Below, piece after piece: positions 55,601-64,000 of a stretch of 64,000 nt of DNA; the stretch's first letter is position 1, and each line of letters begins with the position of its first letter. This DNA is from Mantis religiosa. Its lineage: Eukaryota; Arthropoda; Insecta; Mantodea; Mantidae. A program made the translations under genes and the position numbers. Location of the stretch: contig CM060953.1 in assembly GCA_030765055.1 (NCBI GenBank), forward strand, positions 186,333,268-186,397,267. The letters are read 5' to 3'. The notes beneath the pieces were generated by a model. That model was not told where the DNA came from. It made no database searches and saw nothing but the letters and a program-made list of their open reading frames with translations.

Positions 55601-56378
55601 TAGAGTAAAGCCTCGTTAACCCTGACCAGTTTTTGAAAACAAAAGGAATTATATTGGAAATTAACTGTTCTTTCACACTGGCCGTGTGTAAGCTAAAGTA
55701 TGGAAAAATAGAGTCGGACTTTAAAGTCGCCATTAAGGTAGTTGTCTCATGTGTTTATGAGAACTCATACTGGTTTACCGGGAAAAACAGGAGTCAGTTG
55801 GAGAATTTAATGTCATGTTGACACGTTGGCCATTGTAGCTCAAGAGTTAGAGCGGCTGGATGGAGACCAGAAGATCCGTGGTTCAAATCCCGGCTATGGC
55901 ATTGAATTGTTCAGTCTGACTCTACCTTTCCATACTTTAGACTACACACGGCCAGTGTCAAAGAACAATTAATTTCCATTAATTGTACCTAATTGTGGTC
56001 CGAACTATAAAGCCCGGGCCTTAAAGTACTTACAGCATAGTAAGTCGTCATTAAGGTAGTTGTCTCATGTGTTTATGAGAACTCATTCTGGTTTACCGGG
56101 AAAATACGAGTCAGTTGGAGAATTTAATGTCATGTCGGCACGTTGGCCATAGTAGCTCAAATGGTTAGATCGGCTGGACGGAAACCAGAAGATCCATGGT
56201 TCAAATCCCGACTCTGGCATTGAAATTTTCAGTCTATCTCTACCCTTCCAGTTTAAGTATTTCGGTGATGTGCATGCTTTTTATCGTTTTTCTCCAATCA
56301 CTGGATAATCCAGAATTTCGTTAACTCAGGTAGGACCTGGACCCAGTAGATCGGGGTAAACGAGGTTCTGCTGTATAA
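55601..56378. mobile_element. Pogo/Tigger-like remnant split by a SINE
   Basis: Left end 'aaagcctcgttaaccctgac' (55607) and right end 'gtaaacgaggttctgctgta' (56357-56376) form an imperfect inverted pair with pogo-type sequence. The SINE dimer lies between; CCAGTTT at 55626 and 56249 may be its target duplication. Confidence 0.45.
55640..56249 (+). mobile_element. Foldback tRNA-derived SINE (family A), tandem dimer
   Basis: It opens with an inverted tail: 55659-55720 pairs with 55913-55974 (about 7 mismatches in 62). Two full units follow in tandem with a 318-bp period (55724 and 56042). tRNA-like cores: GCCATTG 55829-55835 with CTATGGC 55894-55900, and GCCATAG 56146-56152 with a mutated CTCTGGC 56212-56218. 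Each has a GGTTCAAATCC box. Confidence 0.85.
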
Positions 56379-56394
56379 TTGAAGGATATCCGTT

Positions 56395-56430
56395 TAAATT
56401 ATACAGTAGAACTCAGCTTAACGGAAGTAC
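56395..56430 (+). repeat. Pogo-like terminal sequence
   Basis: 'tacagtagaactcagcttaa' at 56402 resembles pogo ends; composite repeat C follows. Confidence 0.35.
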
Positions 56431-56444
56431 AAGGCTTTAAACAT

Positions 56445-58080
56445 CCCGTAGGGGAGGGGATCCGCCCCTTCAGCTGCCGTGGTGTGAGCACTGCGGACCC
56501 TTAGCACTCGTCGTACAGATGTATCTTTTTATCTTGAAAAGTGCAGAGCGATGCGCAGTGGTATCTGGACGAGTCCACTTCAGAACGGTTGCAACTGGAG
56601 GGGAGGGGAGGTCAGTTGTGTAGCAGTTGCGAGCAACTAAACACGTGCAGAGCTACTCGGTAACACTACAGCTTGTTTCAAAATGTGCGTGTCTCCTGGT
56701 TCCAAGAGAGCATTTATAAATGACGCCTCCTAGCAGCACATTAGGAAATAAAGTGCTACATTTAAAAACACGAGAAGTAATAACCAATATCCATAGATTT
56801 ATAAAAAAGGAACAATGGTCTGGGTCAGCTATAAAAATCTGGGGAAGGGTATCTGAGGCAGCAGTTGTGTCTGAAAGCAGTTTAGGAGAGTTATTAAGGA
56901 AAGAAAAGCCATTGGTGCTAGTGCAACAACGTCCTTCTCTATGCCCAGTAAACAAATATTAAGAACATGCACAAAATCTAATTTGGATGTTTTAATTCAG
57001 AAGTAGTTAGGCGAACTATGAATAATTTTAAGGCCCAAAAAAACAAACACCAACTTTGAAAAAAGTGCTTATGAAACTAAAAATTCTACTGACTTCCAAG
57101 GTAGTGTCTGAATATTAAGAAGAGTTCTTTTGAAGCCAGGATTATTTGGGAAAAAAAAACACTAAGCGTGACAGACAAATTTTAATCTTAAATCGCATCA
57201 TACGTGCAAAAAGGCTTAATTATTTACGAAATATTCTGAGATATCGAAGCGAAGTTTATATAGTTTATATGGATGAAACTTATATAAATACAGCACATAC
57301 TGGACCATATGCCTGGAGTGAAATACGTTACAGGGACTCTGCAGCGATATTGAAAGGCCGGCAGTTGTTTATCGTGCCTGCTGGAGGAGAACAGGGTTTT
57401 GTTCCAAATGCCTATGCACTATTTAAGATCCAACAAAAGCGTGGAGATTAAAACCATATTAAGGATTACAACTTAGTTTATAAGAGCTGCGAAACCGGCT
57501 TCGACAATGATATTTGTTTTTAGACACCTTATGCAGCGCCCTCCCCTCTCGTAATCTTACGCGTGTGACGCATTGTGGCGGTAGGTGCACTATCCCCACC
57601 ACAGTTGCTACTCATCCCTACCGAGCAGGATTCCCGTCAAGATAGAATAATACATCTGCACCTCTGACGTTACCAGAGGAACCTCGGGCCGAACTGCGGA
57701 GCCCCTCCCGTCGGGGAGTTGTTTGGATTGGGTTGGACTGGAGGGGGCAGTGTGTTCCCGATACCCACGGGGAATTAAGTATCTCCGGCCAGGCTACGGC
57801 CGCCCGAAGGAGGCAGAGGGTTGCCTCATAAGTCCCGGGTAATAGTCTGCAGGGCTAGTAGAAGGTGTGCTAGATCACCAGGTGGCCCCACCGAGGTTTT
57901 CGGTAGTCTTCCCTGCGGGATTGACGCGCGGAGTTGGCGTATCCACTTCCACCCATCTTGACGTGGTTGTCAACGAGGGGGTTGTTAAGACATCAGATAT
58001 TGCCCTATTGAAAGACCCCGGAGTTATCCACCACTTCCGGGTTGTAGGAAGCTAGGGTCTTTTGGGTAGAACGTCTGCAC
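56445..58080 (+). repeat. Composite repeat C, copy 3
   Basis: The most complete copy: 5' flank from 56465, helix-turn-helix region 56720-56962, DDE_3 first half 57146-57522, 3' flank with 'gtaggtgcactatcccc' (57582), GC-rich segment 57655-57990 and 3' end to about 58080 with 'aaataaagcttc'. No target duplication found. Confidence 0.85.
56720..57522 (+). pseudogene. Truncated DDE_3-type transposase (copy 3)
   Basis: Frame 56720-56962: THREVITNIHRFIKKEQ-like start and VSEAAVVSESSLGELLRKEK helix-turn-helix. After stops, frame 57146-57451 has RAKRLNYLRNILRYRSEVYI, VYMDETYINTAHTGPYAW (first catalytic Asp), GRQLFIVPAGGEQGFVPNAY and QQKRGD, then a stop. The similarity ends at CF-stop (57520-57522) as in copies 1 and 2. 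The second half of the catalytic domain has never been part of this repeat. Confidence 0.75.
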
Positions 58081-58151
58081 TACACTTAAAAAGGCTTTAA
58101 ATAAAGCTTCTTTTCAGAGAATTGTAACAATCGTAAGCACCAAATGAAAGC

Positions 58152-58363
58152 GCCCGCCTCGGTAGCGAGGATGGTAGCATGTCTACCTCACGTTCAAGAG
58201 GTCCCGAGTTCGAATCTCGGCCAGGGTGAGTTACCTGGATAAGGCTTTCGCCGGGGTTTTCCCTTATCCTTCAAGACGAATGTCGGGTAACTCTGTAACC
58301 TGGGCTCATTTGAGCATCATTTCACCCAATTCATTCACCGTCCGATATGACTTGACGTTGGAG
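58152..58363 (+). mobile_element. tRNA-derived SINE (family B), full copy
   Basis: The best copy. tRNA-like head: GCCCGCCTCGGTAGC..., anticodon-like stem ACCTC/GAGGT with an eight-base loop, T stem CCGAG/CTCGG around TTCGAAT. The body 58230-58363 equals one 108-bp satellite unit with few changes. A mariner end lies at 58375. Confidence 0.85.
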
Positions 58364-58374
58364 AACGTCAATTA

Positions 58375-58403
58375 CCAGGGCCGTTCAATAAGGAATGATC
58401 ACA

Positions 58404-58442
<39 letters not shown>

Positions 58443-59322
58443 ACAACGTACCTTTACTCATCCTCATAATATTGATGGTCCTTTGCAAAATAGTCTCCCC
58501 TGAATGCAATGCACTTGTCCCAGCGTTTCTGTCGGTCTTCAAAGACATACTGGAAACCATTTTTTAGAGATACTTCAAAATCGCCTCCACAGCCTTCACC
58601 ACTGCTTCTGATGATGGATAATGCCTCCCACAAAGGCCTTTCTTCAAGTTAGGGAATAGAAAAATGTCCCATGTGACTAAATCCGCACTATAGGGAGGGT
58701 AACGGATGCACTTAACGTTGAGTGTTGCAAGATATTCAGCAACAACTTTGGCAATATGCGGCCGCGCATTATCGTGGTGCAGCATCCAGCCTGCTTCACG
58801 GAAATGTGGTCTTTTTTGTGCCTGATATGGACTTGCAATGTTTTCAAAGACATCCCTGTAGTATTGTCCAGTTACTGTTGTGTGTGCAGGTACAACATAC
58901 TGATAAACCATTCCATCAATATCAAAGAATGAGATGGCCATACCTTTCCCACCAGAAACAACCACTTTTGCTCCTTGGGGGGTTGGTGATGAAGGAGATT
59001 TCCACACTGAGCCTTGCTGTTTACTCTCAGGATCAAAATGATAGAGCCAAGTTTCATCAGCAGTGATTATGTTTGAAAGAAACTCCGGATCTTCCTCTAA
59101 CATCAACTTTAACGTCATGTTACCTCCATTGCAGCGGTAGGCGATACTAAACATGTCTGAACTTGCCTGGTTCTCACAGGTGGGAACCAGGAGTACCAAC
59201 AATGAAACTACTGCGGCATGTTTGTTTCACATTAAGCTAACAGAATATAATAAGATTCAGTTTTAGTCGGAAAAATTATGACCGTAAAAAGATTATGGTC
59301 ACCCTTTATTGCACAGCCCTCG
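58375..59322 (-). mobile_element. Mariner element, family M1, DNA-binding domain deleted
   Basis: TA at 58373-58374 and 59323-59324; ends CAGGGCCGTTCAATAAGG-like and GGGCTGTGCAATAAAG. A poly-T run of about 33 lies just inside the left end (58409-58441). 948 bp against about 1290. Confidence 0.9.
58564..59202 (-). pseudogene. M1 transposase lacking its helix-turn-helix part
   Basis: 212 open codons. After the first codons the frame jumps near 59115 from the start region to LKLMLEEDPEFLSNIITADE, deleting about 110 codons of DNA-binding domain. ITADETW (first Asp), LHHDNARPH (second) and YSADLVTWD (third, surrounding residues altered) are all kept. It retains the catalytic half, the reverse of the copy at 38462. 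Confidence 0.85.
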
Positions 59323-59324
59323 TA

Positions 59325-59811
59325 CAACAACAAAAATTATTGTACTCCATTAATAAACAATAAACCTTAATAAAACCAGACTGTGTAACAATCAAATAAC
59401 TTTCTCCACCTCTATAGGGTATAAGTAGCCAGATAAATTATTGTTACATAACCTTATTCTTGCACTTACTTCTTCTATTAATGGAGATGCTTTACTGCAG
59501 TTAACAACATCGCCGATAGGATAGGAATTCAATGTGTCACAAAAAAACATGTGAACATTGAGGTTGAAGTTGGGATATAAAGGAAAAATAAAAGAATCTA
59601 TAATTGGATGGAAACTTTTCTGCTTTAAAATAGGCTAAGGAACAAGTCTGACCTTGTTGTAAATAAGAAATGTGTAATTGCTTACGTAATTATTTATCAA
59701 GGATACCGCTCGATGAAATAACCACCACTTTTGGCTGCGTCTACTTGTTACTTCGTTTAGAGTTGTCCTCTACGGCTCCACTAAGAGTTTACAATCTTAA
59801 TATCGTTTATA
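59325..59811. other. Non-coding interval
   Basis: AT-rich; nothing recognised. Confidence 0.5.
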
Positions 59812-61114
59812 AACTACGAATGATAATATTTTTCTAACGGACATATTTTTCGCACTAAAATTCAGTCTTATTATATTTTATTAGCTTAATGTGAAACAAA
59901 CACGCCGTAATAGTTTCATTATTGGTACTCCTGGTTCCCGCCTGTGATAACCAGGTAAGTTCAGACATGTTCAGTATCGCCTACCGCTGCAATGGAGGTA
60001 ACACGCGAGGAAGAATATGCGGCTTTGAAATTCTACTTTCGTCTCAACAAATCTTCAGTTGAGGCCTATACAATGTTACAAGAGGCCTGTGGAGAGTCTG
60101 CTCTTCCCTACAGCACAGCTCGAAGGTGGTTTAAAATGTTTAAAGGGGGGAGAGAATCAATTTCAAAGATGGACCCTGTGCTCCAGTTACTGCTCTTACG
60201 GAAGAAAACATCAACACTGCTGCTGCCATTGTGAGAGAGGATCGACGAATTACCTTCAGATCGCTTTCTAAAATACCGAATATTTTGTTGCTTGCCACCC
60301 ACACGTTGGTGATAGAAACTTTGCACACGAGACGTGTTTGTGCGCAATGGGTTCCAAGACTGTTGATTCTCGAACAAAAGGACATTCGCATGCAGGTGTG
60401 CATGCAGTTAAAGTTGATGTTAGAGGAAAATCCGGAGTTACTTTCAAACGTAATCACTGCTGATGAAACTTGGCTACATTATTTTGAACCTGAGAGCAAA
60501 CAGCAAAGCTCAGTGTGGATTTCTCCTTCATCACCAACCCCCAAAATAGCAAAAGTGGTTGGTTCTGCTGGGATAGTTATGGTCATCTCATTCTTTGATA
60601 TTCATGAAATGGTTTATTAGCATGCTGTACCTGCACACACATCAGTAACTGTACAATGCTACATGGATGTCCTGAAAACATTGCAAGTCCATATCAGGCG
60701 CAAAAGAACACATTTCTGTGAAGCAGTCTGGATACTGCACCACGATAAAGCGTGGCCGCATATTGCCAATGTTTTTGCTGTATATCTTGCAAAAATCAAC
60801 GTGAAGTACATCCCTCACCCTCCCTATAGTCCGGATTCAGCCCCATGTGACTCTTTTCTATTCCCTAACTTGAAGAAACGCCTTCGTGGGAGGCATTATC
60901 CATCATCAGAAGCAGTGGTGAAGGCTGCGGAGGCGATTTTAAAGGATCTCTCAAAAAATGGTTTCCAGCATGTCTTTGAAGACTGGCAGAAACGCTGGGA
61001 CAAGTGGTTCGCATTCAGGGGAAACTATTTTGAGAATGATCAGCAAAATTATGAGGTTGACTAAAGGTATGTTGTTAAAAACATTGTGATCATTCATTAT
61101 TGAACAGCCCTTGG
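59812..61114 (+). mobile_element. Mariner element, family M1, plus strand
   Basis: The right end reads 'cattattgaacagcccttgg' (61094-61114), the left is decayed. Transposase in plus orientation. Full length within error. Confidence 0.85.
59992..61064 (+). pseudogene. M1 transposase with frameshift and nonsense codon
   Basis: Start ATG at 59992 (MEVTREEEYAALKFYF). Three open blocks: 59992-60234 (helix-turn-helix), 60231-60620 (ITADETW with first Asp) and 60663-61064 (LHHDKAWPH with second Asp but Asn and Arg of the motif lost; YSPDSAPCD third). The break at 60620 is a TAG where relatives have Gln in GMVYQ. About 345 codons in total, the normal length. End IAFRG-like and YFEND. Confidence 0.85.
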
Positions 61115-62279
61115 AGTTTTAACCCTCTATTAGGGTACCTCACAGGCATTTCTCTGAATTAGCAAAGGCATTTTCCGCTGCAATGAATGTATTAAACGGT
61201 ACATTGAACAGTGAAAATCGTCGGCTAAGTTAGAACAATTCGTTCATCTGTTATTTGTGTAAATGACAAACGACAAACGATTTCGGTTCAAGCACAAAGT
61301 AGAGGTTATAGATAAACGACTCTTTGTTCAGCATCACGTTCCCCTTCTGTTGTATCAATATCAAACCTTCCGCCAACATTTGAACAGCATGTTTAGTGCA
61401 ATTGAAGCTATTATTTCGTATACAAGCGCAGCGGTTGTTCTATAGATACCAATAACTTTCCCCTCTGCGCAGTTTCGAAACTTCATACCAGCTCCCATGC
61501 AGAGGGGGTAGAAAACTTTCTCTTACCACCACGTGCCTTCTTCCATCCAAAAACCTTCACAGCGAGGTTTCAAATAAATATTCTGGAACCCCTTAACCTT
61601 AACAAATCATTTTAAGAACAATGCCTGTCTCTGTATGTAAACACAATAATTCACGAACAAAAGATTACCCAAATACTGAATTAGATGTTGAAGCAGGGTG
61701 CTTCCAAAGATGCCAAGATTTTCAAGTAAGTGTTTTCAGTCAAACTGAAAGAACATTTTAAAAACTCTAGTATCAGTGCCCATTGCCTTAAACGCGCGCC
61801 TCTGTGGTGTATTGTGACTTTGTGGGTTACTAGAAATTAAAATTCCAGGTTACAAACACCAAAAATTGCTCTTTATTTCCTTCGAAACACACTTTGTCAA
61901 CCTTTAAAGTCGCTGAATTACGCCACATACACAATACAACTTGCAGGGTCAACGACCACAACATACCTGTTCACGCACACGAGTCCAATTACCGACTGAG
62001 TCACTGTGATGACCGGGCTCCCCTTTTTATAGATTACTCACATTCCGGAATGTTCCCAAACAATCGAGACGCGGCTAAAACAAAGATCAACTCTCGAGAA
62101 ATCCGTATCCTTCCCCCAAAGCTTCGGCGAGCTTATAGCTACACACTGCACTGCTTGTGTCTTTGAACTAGTCGCCCACGCCACCCCGATCAACAATGGG
62201 CTCGCAACAATACGTGCTAGCGTGACAGCCTCACATTAAAGGGAAGTTTGAAAATCTTGGTAGGGTGCGTTATATGCTT
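61115..62279. other. Non-coding interval
   Basis: About 1.2 kb. Frames at 61263-61445 and 61894-62166 have no recognised feature. Confidence 0.5.
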
Positions 62280-64000
62280 TCGTCCAGGTTTTCCCTTATA
62301 CTGAAAGATGAATGTCTGGTAATTCTAAGCTCTATGTACCCTGTACTCATTTGAACATCATTTCATCATCGTGCGATACGACGTAAATAATTTTGGAGCT
62401 TCTCCCTTATCCTGAAAAATGAATGTCAGGTAACTCTAAGCTCTATGTATCCTCTACTCATTTGAATATCATTCCATTCATCGTTCGATATAACTTATCG
62501 TTGGAGGCTTTCGCTTATCCTGAAAGATGAATGTCTGCTAATTCTATGCTCTATGTAACCTGTACTCATTTGAATATCATTTCATTCATCGTCCGATATG
62601 ACTTAACGTTGGAGGTTTTCTCTTATCCTAAAAGATGAATGTCTGGTAACTCTACACTCTATGCACCCTATACTCATTTGAACATCATTTCATTCATCGT
62701 CCGATAAGACTTAAAATTGGAGGTTTTCTCTTATCCTGAAAGTTGAATGTCTGGTAACTCTGAGCTCTATGTATCCTGTACTCATTTGAATATCATTCCA
62801 TTCATCGTCCGATAAGACTTAAAATTGGAGGTTTTCTCTTATCCTGAAAGTTGAATGTCAGGTAACTCTGAGCTCTATGTATCCTGTACTCATTTGAATA
62901 TCATTCCATTCATCGTCCGATATGACTTAACGTTGGAGGTTTTCCCTTATTCTGAAAGATGAATGTCTGGTAACTCTAAGCTCTATGTACCGTGTACTCA
63001 TTTGAACAGCATTCCATTCATCGTCCGATATGACTTAACGTTGGAAGTTTTCCCATATTCTGAAAGATGAATGTCTGGTAACTCTAAGCTCTATGTACCC
63101 TGTACTCATTTGAATATCATTTCTTTCAGCGTCCGATGTGACTTATCGTTGGAGGCTTTCGCTTATCCTGAAAGATGAATGTCTGGTAACTCTAAGCTCT
63201 ATGTGCCCTGTATTCATTTGAACATCATTTCATTCATCGTCCGATATGACTTTAGGTTGGAAGTTTTTCCCTGAAAGATAAATGTCTGGTAACTCTAAGC
63301 TCTATGTACCCTGTACTCATTTGAATATCATTTCATTCATCGTCCGATGTGACTTATCGTTGGAGGCTTTCGCTTATCCTGAAAGATGAATGTCTGGTAA
63401 CTCTAAGCTCTATGTGCCCTGTATTCATTTGAACATCATTTCATTCATCGTCCGATATGACTTTAGGTTGGAAGTTTTTCCCTGAAAGATAAATGTCTGG
63501 TAACTCTAAGCTCTATGTACCCTGTACTCATTTGAACATCATTTCATCATCGTCCGATACGACTTTAATAATTTTGGAGGTTCTCCCTTATGCTGAAAAA
63601 TGAATGTCAGGTAACTCTAAGCTCTGTGTACACTGTACTTATTTGAACATCATTTCATTCATCGTCCGATATGACTTATCGTTGAAGGTTTTCCCTTATT
63701 CTGAAAGATGAGTGTCTGGTAACGCTAGGCTCTATGTAGCCTGTACTCATTTGAACATCATTTAATTCATAGTCCGATATGACATAACGTTGGAGGTTTT
63801 CTCTTATCCTGAAAGATCAATGTCTGGTAACTCTAAGCTCTATGTAGCCTGTACTCATTTGAATATCATTTCATTCATAGTCCGATATGACTTAACGTTG
63901 GAGGTTTTCTCTTATCCTAAAAGATCAATATCTGGTAACTCTAAGCTCTATGTAGCCTGTACTCATTTGAATATCATTTCATTCATCGTCCGATATGACT
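62280..64000 (+). repeat. 108-bp satellite array, second block, open at window end
   Basis: About 16 units continuing past 64000. Same SINE B-derived unit as 21616-23640 but with different shared variants. A two-unit block with 'gctttcgcttatcc' and a shortened 'gaagtttttccctgaaag' unit repeats at 63136-63290 and 63353-63497; a variant with 'taattttggag' recurs at about 62390 and 63570. Confidence 0.9.

Noticed and set aside
55338..55733. A 131-codon minus-strand frame
   Set aside because: No recognisable motif, and it overlaps the SINE A insertion.
58152..58224. Functional tRNA gene
   Set aside because: Although the T stem is perfect, the anticodon loop has eight bases and it is fused to a SINE body.

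Overview
The window reads as repeat-dominated nuclear DNA of an arthropod, most probably an insect. It holds many mariner-type transposons, several insect-type LINE clades, Penelope-like fragments and tRNA-derived SINEs. I see no intact host gene, no rRNA and no functional tRNA gene. The density and nesting of elements would suit a large, repeat-rich genome such as that of a cockroach or its relatives, but nothing here fixes the order. Bacterial features such as operons, ribosome binding sites or CRISPR arrays are absent.

Layout. 0-6 kb: a dimeric foldback SINE (581-1048, flanked by a direct repeat), tRNA-headed SINEs, an 84-bp minisatellite (2497-3630) and a LINE 3' fragment (4850-6056). 6-13 kb: three DNA transposons carrying dead transposases (6372-7665, 9165-10215, 11403-12557) and a putative LTR with primer-binding site. 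13-16 kb: inverted Penelope-like fragments, one split by a LINE that has a 10-bp target duplication. 16.6-19.8 kb: a minus-strand LINE carrying two nested insertions, a tRNA-Glu-like SINE and a TTAA-flanked, probably Kolobok-type, element that splits the reverse transcriptase active-site motif. 21.6-23.6 kb and 62.3-64 kb: 108-bp satellite arrays that match the 3' body of one SINE family. 25.3-27.2 kb: a mariner split by an insertion. 29.3-31.4 kb: a 140-bp satellite with higher-order structure. 33.4-35.0 kb: an ORF1-only element with an open 409-codon frame. 

35.0-37.2, 47.1-48.7 and 56.4-58.1 kb: three copies of a composite repeat carrying the same truncated DDE transposase; the first copy is itself interrupted by a LINE and abuts a mariner fragment. 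38.2-40.9 kb: two more mariners, one with an 85-bp tandem expansion inside its coding region. 41.7-44.1 kb: an RTE-like LINE running into a (GAA)n tract of about 1.1 kb. 44.5-45.9 kb: the best-preserved mariner, with a catalytic Asp changed to Asn. 49.3-51.1 kb: a Jockey-like LINE between 119-bp direct repeats. 51.6-55.1 kb: a TTAA-flanked interval holding a DDE pseudogene and a 92-bp minisatellite. 55.6-56.4 kb: a foldback SINE dimer inside pogo-like ends. 58.2-61.1 kb: a SINE and two mariners of the same family.

The elements do not form a pathway. Their relations are parasitic and historical: nested insertions give a relative order of events, LINE enzymes probably mobilised the SINEs, and tandem arrays have grown out of mobile-element parts (SINE tail, LINE tail, transposase coding region). 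The most unusual signals are the foldback tRNA-like SINE whose palindrome arms covary between copies, the SINE-tail-derived satellite, and the 119-bp duplication flanking a LINE.
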